A DNA stretch of 64,000 bases from CAVRJC01 sp963721435 (GTDB taxonomy: Bacteria > Actinomycetota > Acidimicrobiia > IMCC26256 > DASPTH01), in NCBI GenBank assembly GCA_963721435.1, contig CAVRJC010000006.1, forward strand, positions 62,001 to 126,000. Direction: 5' to 3'. Each line of letters begins with the position of its first letter. The first letter of the stretch is position 1. The notes under the pieces were generated by a model, which was not told the origin of the DNA, did not search any database, and saw nothing but the letters and a program-made list of their open reading frames with translations. Positions 25,548-33,952 of the stretch are shown here, piece by piece. The position numbers and the translations under genes are program-made.

Positions 25548-26602
25548 GCGCTCGCGAACGCGGGGATCACCTCTCGGCCGAAGAGCCGGATCATCGCCGC
25601 GTGGTCGTCGAAGCTGCCGAACGTCGACCGCTCCGATGTGTTGGCCGGAAGGCCGGCGCCGAACGCGGCATGGATGTGCGTGCACGCGGTCTCGGCGCGG
25701 TACCGCTCGATCTGCGCGATCACGTCGTCGGGCGCGCCCCACAGCAGGCGGTCCTGCGCGATCTCCTCGGGGGAGACGGGCTCGCCGGCGTCCATGCGGG
25801 CGAACAGCGCCTTCTCGACGTCGTCCTCGACCGATTCCCGCCAGTGCTCGACCAGGCCGTCGACGTACGCGGGGAGGACTTCCTCGGCGACCTGCTGGTG
25901 GTTCTCGCCGACCCACGCGTAGCGCCGCAGGATCCAGTCGTCGCCGGTGCCGCGGTCGCCGGTGCCGTGCGCCGCGCACGACGCTCGGTAGACCGCGAGG
26001 CACGACTGCGCCTTGGCCAGCGACTGCACCGGGCCGCACATCCAGGCATCACCGAGGCGCGCGGCGCGGTCGACCGCGGCATCGGCGACCCCGGCGACCC
26101 ACAACGGCGGGCGGGGCCGTTGCACCGGACGCGGGTGCACCGTGAGCTCGGGGAATTGCCAGAAGCGGCCGTCGTACGCGGTGTTCTCCTCACCCCACAC
26201 CAGGCGCAGGATCTCCAGGGCTTCTTCCATGCGCGCGCCACGCTCGCGGAAGTCCGAGCCGTGCACCTGGTACTCGAGCGGCCACCACCCGAGACCGACG
26301 CCGAGTGACACGCGGCCGTTCGAGAGCTGGTCGATGGTGGCCACCTGCTCCGCAACCCGGATCGGGTTGTGCACGGGCAACTGGAAGATGCCGGTGCCCA
26401 CACGCAACGTGGTCGTGCGCACGGCGACCGCGGTGAGGAACGTGAGCGGGTCGCTCATGTTGCCGGGCATGAAGTGGTGATGGCCGATGGTCGCGGTGTC
26501 GAAGCCCGACTCCTCGGCGATGCGGGCGAGCTCGAACGTCTCCTGGAACGGGTCGGGATGCCCCGCGTTGCGCAGGACCGGGAGTGACAGCGAGAACTTC
26601 AT
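25544..26602 (-). CDS. Luciferase-like (LLM) F420-type oxidoreductase
   Basis: 352 residues. TIM-barrel flavin or F420 monooxygenase-like pattern: 'ESGFDTATIGHHHFMPGNMSDPLTFLTAVAV', 'TTLRVGTGIFQLPVHNPIRVAEQVATIDQLSNGRVSLGVGLGWWPLEY'. The His-rich 'GHHHF' segment lies at the cofactor pocket. F420 use is inferred from the actinobacterial family context. ATG overlaps the upstream ADH stop as ATGA. It is probably a dehydrogenase or monooxygenase in the same pathway as the ADH. Confidence 0.85.
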   Translation of the reverse strand: MKFSLSLPVLRNAGHPDPFQETFELARIAEESGFDTATIGHHHFMPGNMSDPLTFLTAVAVRTTTLRVGTGIFQLPVHNPIRVAEQVATIDQLSNGRVSLGVGLGWWPLEYQVHGSDFRERGARMEEALEILRLVWGEENTAYDGRFWQFPELTVHPRPVQRPRPPLWVAGVADAAVDRAARLGDAWMCGPVQSLAKAQSCLAVYRASCAAHGTGDRGTGDDWILRRYAWVGENHQQVAEEVLPAYVDGLVEHWRESVEDDVEKALFARMDAGEPVSPEEIAQDRLLWGAPDDVIAQIERYRAETACTHIHAAFGAGLPANTSERSTFGSFDDHAAMIRLFGREVIPAFASA

Positions 26603-27708
26603 GCGAACGCCACGACGCCGCGAACGTTGCGACCGGCCGCGAGGTCGTCGAATGCGTCGTTGATCTGCTCGAGCGCGTACGTGCGCGTGACGAGTCGCTC
26701 GACGGGAAGCCGCCCGCTCAACGCGAGGTCGGCGTACTTCCGCGCGTCCCGCGCCGGATCCATCCCTCCGTACGCGGTGCCCGTGAACGATGCCTGCTTC
26801 ACGAACAGCGACGGGCTCACGGGGATGTGGTCGAGGCCCGCGGTCGACGCGCCCACCTGCACTGCGGCGCCACCGGGTGCGAGCACCTCGATCGCGAGCG
26901 GGTACATCTCGGGGCGGACGGTGTCGGCGGTGAGCAGCACGCGGTCGACGCCCCGACCGCCGGTGATCCGCGCGATCTCCTCGCGCGGGTCTTGCTCCGA
27001 CGCGAGCACGAAGTCGGTTGCGCCGAGCCCGAGCGCGACGTCGCGCTTGGCCTCGAGGATGTCGATGCCGATGATGTGGCTCGCGCCGCCGAGCACGGCG
27101 CCGAGGATGGCGGCGGCACCGACGCCACCGACTCCGATGACGGCGACGGAGTCGCCCGGCTGCATGCGCGCGACGTTCAGCACCGCGCCGACACCCGTCG
27201 ACACGCCGCACGAGATCAACGCGGCGATGAGCGGGTCGAGATCCTTCGGGACGACGGCGACGTTGACCGCAGGGGTCACGGTGTGCGCGCTGAAGCTGCC
27301 CAACCCGAGGGTGGTGGCGATGTCGGTGCCGTCGGCGCCGTGCATGCGGAAGGTGTGGTCGGCGAACGACCCGTCGGCGTGGGCGCGGGTCGTGCAGAAC
27401 GTCTTCTGCCCGCGGAGGCAGTTGTCGCACTTCCCGCACGGCCCGACGAACAGATGCACGACCTGGTCGCCGACCGCGATGCCGTCGACGCCGGGACCGA
27501 CCCGCTCGACGATCCCCGCGCCCTCGTGCCCGCACACCGCGGGGACTGCGCTCGGGAAGTGGCCGTGGAGCACGTGGAGGTCGGACCCGCACAGGCCGGC
27601 GGCCGTCATCCGGATCAGCACCTCACCGGCTCTGGGCTCGTCGAGCTCGATGGTCTCGATCGAAAGGGGCTGGTGGAGCGCACGCATCACTGCTGCTGTC
27701 GTCTGCAC
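26599..27708 (-). CDS. Zinc-dependent alcohol dehydrogenase (MDR family)
   Basis: 369 residues. Catalytic zinc ligands appear in 'GLCGSDLH' and 'CGHEGAG'. The structural zinc four-cysteine lobe is 'PCGKCDNCLRGQKTFC', and the NAD-binding Rossmann loop is 'VIGVGGVGAAAILGA' before 'IGIDILEAKRDVA'. GTG 27708 ('VQTTAAVMRALHQPL') gives the usual N-terminus and lies 7 nt after a TAGAGT -10. The 27753 and 27687 starts fit less well. It is first gene of the ADH-LLM-methyltransferase operon, divergent from an esterase. Confidence 0.88.
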   Translation of the reverse strand: MQTTAAVMRALHQPLSIETIELDEPRAGEVLIRMTAAGLCGSDLHVLHGHFPSAVPAVCGHEGAGIVERVGPGVDGIAVGDQVVHLFVGPCGKCDNCLRGQKTFCTTRAHADGSFADHTFRMHGADGTDIATTLGLGSFSAHTVTPAVNVAVVPKDLDPLIAALISCGVSTGVGAVLNVARMQPGDSVAVIGVGGVGAAAILGAVLGGASHIIGIDILEAKRDVALGLGATDFVLASEQDPREEIARITGGRGVDRVLLTADTVRPEMYPLAIEVLAPGGAAVQVGASTAGLDHIPVSPSLFVKQASFTGTAYGGMDPARDARKYADLALSGRLPVERLVTRTYALEQINDAFDDLAAGRNVRGVVAFA

Positions 27709-27715
27709 GGGCGCA

Positions 27716-27725
27716 ACTCTAAGTT
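27716..27725. promoter_or_regulatory. Overlapping divergent leaderless -10 elements
   Basis: Minus strand: TAGAGT (27716-27721), 7 nt before GTG 27708. Plus strand: TAAGTT (27720-27725), 6 nt before ATG 27732. The two hexamers share two base pairs, so both genes start from one 10-bp box and only one polymerase can occupy it at a time. Confidence 0.6.
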
Positions 27726-27731
27726 GGGGAG

Positions 27732-28685
27732 ATGCCACTGGACCCGAACGCACGCGTGATTGTCGACGCGATGGCCGCGACCTTCCCGCCCGTCGACTTC
27801 TCCCGCACCGGCACCGAGAACCGGCAGCTCATCAAGGAAGCCGGAGCCAAGGTGATCCCGCACGACGCCGACCCGGTCGGCTCGGTGATCGATCGCGAGA
27901 TCCCGGGGCCCGCGGGCCCGATCCCGGTGCGGGTGTACCGGCCGCTCGGTGCGGGCGACGGCCCCTTGCCGGTGGCAGCGTTCTTCCACGGCGGCGGTTG
28001 GGTGGTCTGCGACCTCGACTCGCACGACGGCATGTGCCGCGCGATCTGCAACGCGTCGGGGTGCATGGTGATGGCGGTCGACTACCGGCTCGCGCCCGAG
28101 CACCGGTTCCCCGTGGGCGTCGAAGACGCCTACGCCGCAGTGGTGTGGCTCGGCGAGCACGCCGCTGAGATCGGCGGGGACCCGACCCGTCTCGCGGTGA
28201 TCGGCGACAGCGCGGGCGGCAATCTCGCGGCCGTCGTCGCCTTGATGGCGCGCGACCGGCGCGGGCCCGCGCTCGCGCTCCAGGTGCTCGTGTACCCGGT
28301 GATCGACTTCCGTTTCGACACCCCGTCGCACGGCGGCACCGGCGAGCCGAACGTCCTCCAGAGCGACGAGGTTCGCTACTACTGGTACGAGTATCTCGCC
28401 GACGAGGCCGACGGCGCGAATCCCTACGCGTCGCCGATCCGCGCCGAGTCGCTCGCCTCGTTGCCGCCCGCGTTGCTCGTGATCGCCGAGTACGACCCGC
28501 TGCGCGACGAGGGCGAGGCGTACGCGGCTCGGCTCGCGGCCGACGGCGTGCCCACCGTCGCGACCCGGTACGACGGCATGATGCACAGCTTCGTGACGTT
28601 CACTTCCCTCGATGACGCACAGCGCGCCATCGCCGAGATCGGCGACGCGCTCCGCGACGCGCTGCAGCCCGACTCCGCCGCGTGA
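27732..28685 (+). CDS. Alpha/beta-hydrolase, hormone-sensitive-lipase family
   Basis: 317 residues. The oxyanion motif 'FFHGGGWVVCDLDSHDG' and 'DYRLAPEHRFP' define the HSL family. The nucleophile is in 'VIGDSAGGNLAAVVAL', the acid Asp in 'AEYDPLRDEGEAYA' and the His in 'YDGMMHSFVTF'. It hydrolyses short-chain esters or lactones. ATG 27732 lies 6 nt after TAAGTT; GGGGAG in between could also serve as ribosome site. It overlaps the SMP-30 gene by GTGA. Confidence 0.9.
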   Translation: MPLDPNARVIVDAMAATFPPVDFSRTGTENRQLIKEAGAKVIPHDADPVGSVIDREIPGPAGPIPVRVYRPLGAGDGPLPVAAFFHGGGWVVCDLDSHDGMCRAICNASGCMVMAVDYRLAPEHRFPVGVEDAYAAVVWLGEHAAEIGGDPTRLAVIGDSAGGNLAAVVALMARDRRGPALALQVLVYPVIDFRFDTPSHGGTGEPNVLQSDEVRYYWYEYLADEADGANPYASPIRAESLASLPPALLVIAEYDPLRDEGEAYAARLAADGVPTVATRYDGMMHSFVTFTSLDDAQRAIAEIGDALRDALQPDSAA

Positions 28686-29539
28686 GCTGGGCCGACTGGC
28701 AGACCGTCGCCACCGGCCTGGCGTTCCCCGAGGCGCCGCGGTGGCGCGACGGTCGTCTGTACGTGTCGGAGATCTTCGGCGAGCGGGTGGTCGCGATCGA
28801 CGAGCGCGGACCGGTCGAGGTGGTGCTCGAGCTCCCCGGGAGACGGCCGTCGGGTCTCGGCTGGCGTCCCGACGGGTCGATGCTCGTCGTGTCGATGCAC
28901 GAGCGTCAGGTCCTCACGCCGACCGCCGATGGCGACCTCGAGGCAGTCGCCGATCTCTCCGCGCTCGTCGACGGTGACACCAACGACATGCTCGTCGACG
29001 GGCGCGGGAACGCGTACGTCGGCAGCTTCGGCTACGACTACGCAGCGGGGGAGGAGCGGCGCGCGGCCGTGCTCGTGCTCGTCGACGGGCGTGGGAGCGC
29101 ACGGGTGGTCGCCGACGACGTCTGGTTCCCGAACGGCATGGCCATCACTCCCGACGGCGCGACCCTTCTCCTCGCGGAGACCCCGGCGGAGCGCATCACC
29201 GCATTCACCGTCACGATGGGTGGCTCCGACGACGGCTCGCTCACCGACCGCCGCGTGTTCGCCGCGCTCGACGGTGCGCGCCCCGACGGCATCGCGCTCG
29301 ACGCCGAGGGCGCGGTGTGGGTGGCGTCGCCCGGTACCGGCGAGCTGCTGCGAGTGGCGGAAGGCGGCGCGGTGCTCGCGGGTGGTCCCGCGCCACACGG
29401 GATGGCCCAGGCGTGCGCGCTCGGTGGTCCCGACGGCCGCACCCTGTTCGCCTGCTGCTCGCCGTCGCACGACCCTGCGGAAGCCGCCGAGGGCCGGAGC
29501 CTGATCGCCGCGACCCGGGTCGACGTGCCGGCCGCCTGA
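28682..29539 (+). CDS. SMP-30/gluconolactonase-like protein
   Basis: 285 residues with GTG start overlapping the esterase stop. Six-bladed propeller features are 'LAFPEAPRWRDGRLYVSEIFGERVVAID', with the metal Glu in 'PEAPRW'. 'DTNDMLVDGRGNAYVGSFGYD' and 'VWFPNGMAITPDGATLLLAET' carry the Asn and Asp ligands, and 'RPDGIALDAEGAVWVA' follows. Members are Ca- or Zn-dependent lactonases. Coupling with an HSL esterase suggests a shared ester or lactone substrate. Confidence 0.88.
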   Translation: MSWADWQTVATGLAFPEAPRWRDGRLYVSEIFGERVVAIDERGPVEVVLELPGRRPSGLGWRPDGSMLVVSMHERQVLTPTADGDLEAVADLSALVDGDTNDMLVDGRGNAYVGSFGYDYAAGEERRAAVLVLVDGRGSARVVADDVWFPNGMAITPDGATLLLAETPAERITAFTVTMGGSDDGSLTDRRVFAALDGARPDGIALDAEGAVWVASPGTGELLRVAEGGAVLAGGPAPHGMAQACALGGPDGRTLFACCSPSHDPAEAAEGRSLIAATRVDVPAA

Positions 29540-29543
29540 GTGG

Positions 29544-30188
29544 CTACGACGAGTTGGCGCGGCGGGCGACGAGCCAGGTGCCCCAGCCGGCGTCGGCGGT
29601 GACGCCGTCCCACTTGCCGGGGAGCGCCTTCACGACGTCGGCGGGCGGCAGGTAGATCGGGGTCGCGTCGCCGAGAGTGCTGACCCAGAGGAGCACGCCG
29701 TCGGGCGCGAGCACGCGGTCGACCTCGGTGGGGAACAGGAACATGTTGATCAGGGCGACGACCGCGACCACGCTCGACCGGACCGGCAGCACGGAGGAGT
29801 CGGCTTGCACGCGCGGTGCATCCGATCCCGCCAGCGCGAGCATCTCGAACGACAGGTCGAGCGCGACGACATCACGCAAGCCTTCCACCAAGACCGGAGT
29901 CGCGACGCCGGCGCCCGATCCGACCTCGATGCAGGCACCGGGCGGGAACGGCCCACCGCGGTCGAGCGCGTCGAGCACCGACGCGTGTCGTTCGGGCCCG
30001 TCCCGCTCCTTCCACGTGGGAGCGAGCGAGTCGAACAGCTCGCCGACCTTGGTGGCGCGTTCGGGTGTCCACGACTCGGGCGCGAACGCAGTGTCCGCGG
30101 TGACGCGCCGCATCGGATGATCGGGCCCGCCCACCTCGGGCCGCTCGGACGCGACCGTCACGATCGCGGGAAGCCGTGTGAGCGTCAC
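29544..30188 (-). CDS. Class I methyltransferase-like protein
   Basis: 214 residues. 'CIEVGSGAGVATPVLVEGL' is SAM motif I and 'VVALDLSFEMLALAG' the strand 2 acidic turn. 'FPTEVDRVLAPDGVLLWVSTLGD' corresponds to the later motifs. GTG start 30188 overlaps the stop of the metallo-hydrolase (GTGA). It is last of a four-gene minus-strand operon starting with an amidohydrolase. Acceptor unknown. Confidence 0.8.
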   Translation of the reverse strand: MTLTRLPAIVTVASERPEVGGPDHPMRRVTADTAFAPESWTPERATKVGELFDSLAPTWKERDGPERHASVLDALDRGGPFPPGACIEVGSGAGVATPVLVEGLRDVVALDLSFEMLALAGSDAPRVQADSSVLPVRSSVVAVVALINMFLFPTEVDRVLAPDGVLLWVSTLGDATPIYLPPADVVKALPGKWDGVTADAGWGTWLVARRANSS

Positions 30189-31027
30189 TCCGGGGCTTGT
30201 GAGATCGCGGCGACGATCTGCTCGAGCACAGCTTGGTCGGGGAGCGGCGGCGGGTCGGCGGTCGCGAGCGTGCGCACGATCGCGAACGCCTCGTCGATCT
30301 TGGCGCCGCGCAGCACGGGGCTGTGGCAGGAAGCGAGCGTCTGGATCCCGAGGCTCTGGATCCCGTCGACGTGACGCTGGAACTTCGCATCGTCCGCGAG
30401 CGCGAGCCACGGCGCGACCGCGCCGTGCGCGAACAGCGTCATGCCGAACTGCCAGAACTCGGGGTCCATCTCCTCGATCTCCTCGACCGGCACTCCCGTG
30501 AGCGGCGTCGCGAAGCTGTCGACCGCCCAGTACACACCGGTGCTCGCGTCCCACAGCCCACGCGTGGTGGGTGAGTCCCACACGGGAGGACGGCGGGCCA
30601 CGAGCTGACGGTCACCCGCGTCGAAGGCCTCACCTTCGTTGAGCCAACGGCAACGGTCGAGCGGGAAGTTGAAGCAGTTGGTGTGGCGCTCGACCATCGC
30701 CCACGTGCACACGAGCGTCGCGTCGGGGCACGCCTCCATCACCTGGTCGAGGTTGCCGGTGTGGTCGACGTCGTCGTGCGACAGGTAGATCCACCGGACG
30801 TCCTCGGGTGCCACCAGCGTGAACACCTCTTCGAGCCACTGCGTGCGGTTCGCGGGCGTCCCGGTGTCGACGATCACGGGCTCCTGCCCACGGATCACGA
30901 GCGAGTTGATGTAGACGAACAGCGGTTGCCCGCACGCCGGTTGCACCTGCTGGATCAGGAACGTCTCCGGTGCGATCTCGAGCGGCGGGAAGCTGACGCT
31001 GGGCGCTTCCGGGGCGAACATGGTCAC
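30185..31027 (-). CDS. Metallo-beta-lactamase-fold hydrolase, ODP-like
   Basis: 280 residues. The metal motif reads 'IYLSHDDVDHTGN' (H-D-D-V-D-H), with Asp at the place of the second His of H-x-H-x-D-H. This resembles the flavodiiron/ODP-type branch more than lactamases. 'VIVDTGTPANRTQW' precedes it, and a later 'LASCHSPVLRG' gives another His. GTG 31027 is preferred because AAGGGA is 7 nt upstream; ATG 31021 is the alternative. No flavodoxin domain is fused. It could be an oxygen sensor or an ester/thioester hydrolase. Confidence 0.75.
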   Translation of the reverse strand: MTMFAPEAPSVSFPPLEIAPETFLIQQVQPACGQPLFVYINSLVIRGQEPVIVDTGTPANRTQWLEEVFTLVAPEDVRWIYLSHDDVDHTGNLDQVMEACPDATLVCTWAMVERHTNCFNFPLDRCRWLNEGEAFDAGDRQLVARRPPVWDSPTTRGLWDASTGVYWAVDSFATPLTGVPVEEIEEMDPEFWQFGMTLFAHGAVAPWLALADDAKFQRHVDGIQSLGIQTLASCHSPVLRGAKIDEAFAIVRTLATADPPPLPDQAVLEQIVAAISQAPE

Positions 31028-31076
31028 GGGCGGATCCCTTCGTGTGTCCTCGTCGACCCACGACCGGGTCGACGGC

Positions 31077-31814
31077 TCAGCGGCCAGTGCCGAGCAGGGA
31101 GGGATCTTCGCGCACCTCGCGGCGCACTGCCGTCTCCCAGTAGCCGGTGAAGCCGTCGCCGTTGCCGGGGCCGAACTGACGGATGATCGCCTCGGGCGCG
31201 CCCGGACCGCCACCTGCGGCCTCGACCATCCAAGCGTTGCGGCACCGCCACTCGAGTGCGACCGCGCGGCGGTAGGCGCCGCCGATGCTGTTGGCGAGCA
31301 CGAACACGCCGTGGTGGGCGAGGAGCGCGAGGTCCGCGTCGCCCATCGCGGCGACTGCGTTGGCCGCGGCACGGGGGTCACTGACCGCACCGCCGTACTC
31401 GTCGACGACGACGAGCTCGCCGCCGCCCTGCGCACCACTCTGGTCGTGGCGCGGCGGAACGCGTGCGAGGTCGGACCAGATCGTGCCCCACCGCGAATGG
31501 TGATGGAGTGCCACCTTCACCCCGGGGCGCGCCTTGTGGAGCTCGAGGTGCAGCGGGATCCCGAGCGGTGCGGGCCAGTCGCCTTCGAGCACGCGGCCGT
31601 CGAGGTCGATGCGGATCACGTCGTTCGGCGTGAACTCCTCCCACGTGAGGTACCACGGGTTGCAGAGCAGCGTGTCGTCGCCGAGGTTCACGGTGATGTG
31701 ACCACCGAGATGGTCGTCGTAGCCCTCGCGCCACAACGCGCGCGCCAAGATCACGATCTCCTCGCGCCGCGAGAGATCCGGCGCGAGCTTCTCGGGTGTG
31801 GGCTCGAACGTCAT
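31077..31814 (-). CDS. Class II aldolase/adducin-family protein
   Basis: 245 residues. The zinc ligands lie in 'KVALHHHSRWGTIWS' (H-x-H) and 'LLAHHGVFVLANS'. A conserved Glu appears early in 'HLGGHITVNLGDDTLLCNP'. Members cleave or epimerise sugar phosphates, or decarboxylate or hydrate other acids. ATG 31814 overlaps the amidohydrolase stop (ATGA). In this operon a catabolic carbon-carbon lyase is plausible. Confidence 0.85.
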   Translation of the reverse strand: MTFEPTPEKLAPDLSRREEIVILARALWREGYDDHLGGHITVNLGDDTLLCNPWYLTWEEFTPNDVIRIDLDGRVLEGDWPAPLGIPLHLELHKARPGVKVALHHHSRWGTIWSDLARVPPRHDQSGAQGGGELVVVDEYGGAVSDPRAAANAVAAMGDADLALLAHHGVFVLANSIGGAYRRAVALEWRCRNAWMVEAAGGGPGAPEAIIRQFGPGNGDGFTGYWETAVRREVREDPSLLGTGR

Positions 31815-33004
31815 CGTGGGAGCACGACTGCGGGGAGCGGGTGCCGGTAGAGCGCGGCGGCGTTCTCACTGCACATCGCGCGGAGCTCGTGGTTCGGGAT
31901 GTGGCCCCAGTACTTCTCGATGACGAGTTGGGTGTCGGGCCACGTGCCGTCGCCGTGGGGGTAGTCGGTCTCCACCATGATGTTCTCGACGCCGATTCGG
32001 TGGCGGGCGTCGATCGTGGAGGGGTCGTCGAGGGTGCAGAACCAGAAGTTCCGCTGGAGCACGTCGGCGGGGCGGACGTCCCACCCGAGCCCGTAGCCGG
32101 ACCGGTCGATGATGTTGTCGAGCCGGTCGAGCAGCATGGGCACCCAGCCGATGCCACCTTCGCTCATCGCGATCTTCAACGTGGGGTGTTCGAGTGGGTG
32201 CCCCGACCACAGCCACTCCGCGCACGCGTGCAACGACTGCTGACCGAACAGCGTCGCCCCGAGCTGGAGGTTGGGGCCGCCGGGAGGTGCGGGCACGCCG
32301 CCCGCGCTGCCGACGTGCAACGACACGACGGTGTCGGTCTCGATGCACGCGCGGATGATGGGGTCCCAGTGCTCGCGGTCCCACAGCGACGGGAGCCCGA
32401 TCATGTGCGGCCGCTCGGGCATGCTCACGCCGGTGAACCCGCGCGCCGCGTTGCGACGGATCTCCGCCGCCGCGATCTCGGGGTCGGCGAGATAGGTGAT
32501 GCCGAGGGGGATGATCCGGTCGGGGAACTCCGTGTACCACTCCTCGAAGAGCCAGTCGTTCCACGCGCGCACGCACGCGACGCCGACGTCGCGGTCGGAG
32601 GCGTTGAAGAACACGCGTCCGCAGAATCCGGTGATCATCGACGGGAAGTTCACCGACGCCCACACGCCGTTGATGTCCATGTCGCGCACGCGGGCGTGCA
32701 CGTCGTAGCAACCGGGCCGCATCTGCTCGAAGCGGAACGGCTCGAGCTTCACCGTCTCCGGCCGACGGCCGGCGACCGCGTTCATGCCGACCTGCGAGAA
32801 CTGCGCGCCGTCGAATTCCCACACCTGGTGGCCTTCGGGCGTCTCGACGATGCGTGGGGCGCGGTCGGCGAGGTGCGCGGGGACGCGTCCCTCGAACATG
32901 TCCGCGGGCTCGACGACGTGGTCGTCGACGGAGATCACGGTGTAGCGAACCTCACGGGGTGACGGCTCGGGGAGAAAGAGCTCCGGCGCGGTCTGCACTG
33001 CCAC
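31811..33004 (-). CDS. Amidohydrolase 2 family protein
   Basis: 397 residues with GTG start. 'RYTVISVDDHVVEPADMFEGRVP' provides the D-x-H ligands. 'TVVSLHVGSAGG' contains the barrel His, and 'NIMVETDYPHGDGTWPDTQLVIEKY' the last Asp. It is the fourth PF04909 enzyme here and the first gene of an operon with an aldolase, a metallo-hydrolase and a methyltransferase. A TAGCAT sequence lies just upstream but at poor spacing. A decarboxylase or hydrolase role in a ring-fission pathway is inferred. Confidence 0.88.
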   Translation of the reverse strand: MAVQTAPELFLPEPSPREVRYTVISVDDHVVEPADMFEGRVPAHLADRAPRIVETPEGHQVWEFDGAQFSQVGMNAVAGRRPETVKLEPFRFEQMRPGCYDVHARVRDMDINGVWASVNFPSMITGFCGRVFFNASDRDVGVACVRAWNDWLFEEWYTEFPDRIIPLGITYLADPEIAAAEIRRNAARGFTGVSMPERPHMIGLPSLWDREHWDPIIRACIETDTVVSLHVGSAGGVPAPPGGPNLQLGATLFGQQSLHACAEWLWSGHPLEHPTLKIAMSEGGIGWVPMLLDRLDNIIDRSGYGLGWDVRPADVLQRNFWFCTLDDPSTIDARHRIGVENIMVETDYPHGDGTWPDTQLVIEKYWGHIPNHELRAMCSENAAALYRHPLPAVVLPR

Positions 33005-33103
33005 AGGATGCTACAGAGGCGGGCATCGGCGCACGGTGCGATGATGAGCCCGAACGGTGCCGCTGGTGCACCGAAGAATGTGGCAGATGACGGGGGAAGT
33101 GGC

Positions 33104-33949
33104 GTGGCGTTCGGACCCGACGACCTGGTGATGAGCCCCGGTACCGTGGGCAACCCGACACCCGAGGTCATGGCCGAGGCGTGCGCCGCCGCGGGCCTGG
33201 CCGGGGTGTCGATCTGGGGCACCTACGTGGCCGACGGCACGTCGCCCGCCGAGCTCGGGGCCAGGCTCCGTTCCGCCGGGGTCCCGGTCTTCACGGTCGA
33301 GGCCGCGGTGTCGTGGTGCAACGGGACGGCAGACGGCATCGGCGGTGACCCGAGTGCGGCCGCGGCCGGCGAGGCCGAGTTCATGACCGACCTGGGCGAC
33401 GCCATCGGTGCCGAAGGCCTGTTCGCGGTGTCGATGGAGCCCGGCGAGCTCGACCTGGGCCGGGCGATCGACGGCTTCGGCGCGCTGTGTGATCGTGCGG
33501 CGGACCGCGGGCTCTGGGTCGCGATCGAGTTCCTCCCGTGGAGCAGCATCCCGAACCTCACGACCGCGCGCGCGATCGTCGAAGGCGCGGCGCGTGACAA
33601 CGGCGGGCTCGTGGTCGACGCGTGGCACTTCACACGCAGCGGCTCGCGTCTTGCCGACGTCACCGAGATCGCGGGGCTGGTACGCGATTTCCAGATCTGC
33701 GACACCGCTCCCGACGCCGAAGAAGACTTGTTGGACGAGTGCATGCACCGGCGGCTCCTGCCGGGCGAGGGCACGGCCGATGTGGTCGGCCTCGTGCGCG
33801 CGCTCGACGCGGGTGGCGCGCAGTGCCCGGTCGCGATCGAAGTGTTCTCCGACGAGCTGGAGCAGCTCGGGCCGATCGAAGCCACGGTGCGTGCCGCGGA
33901 CGCGACGCGCAGCATCCTGGCCGAAGCTCGCAACGCGAAGGGGGAGTAG
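33104..33949 (+). CDS. Sugar-phosphate isomerase/epimerase-like TIM-barrel protein
   Basis: 281 residues. AP_endonuc_2/xylose-isomerase-like features are 'AGLAGVSIWGTYV', the metal Glu in 'VAIEFLPWSSIPNLTTA', 'GLVVDAWHFTRSG' (Asp-x-x-His), 'DFQICDTAPDAEED' and 'LPGEGTADVVGLVRALDAGG'. The final 'VAIEVFSDEL' carries another Glu ligand. GTG 33104 is preferred because GGGGGAA lies 5 nt upstream; upstream in-frame codons to 33008 lack a site. It heads an operon with an MBL hydrolase and a dimeric-barrel protein. Confidence 0.82.
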   Translation: MAFGPDDLVMSPGTVGNPTPEVMAEACAAAGLAGVSIWGTYVADGTSPAELGARLRSAGVPVFTVEAAVSWCNGTADGIGGDPSAAAAGEAEFMTDLGDAIGAEGLFAVSMEPGELDLGRAIDGFGALCDRAADRGLWVAIEFLPWSSIPNLTTARAIVEGAARDNGGLVVDAWHFTRSGSRLADVTEIAGLVRDFQICDTAPDAEEDLLDECMHRRLLPGEGTADVVGLVRALDAGGAQCPVAIEVFSDELEQLGPIEATVRAADATRSILAEARNAKGE

Positions 33950-33952
33950 ACC

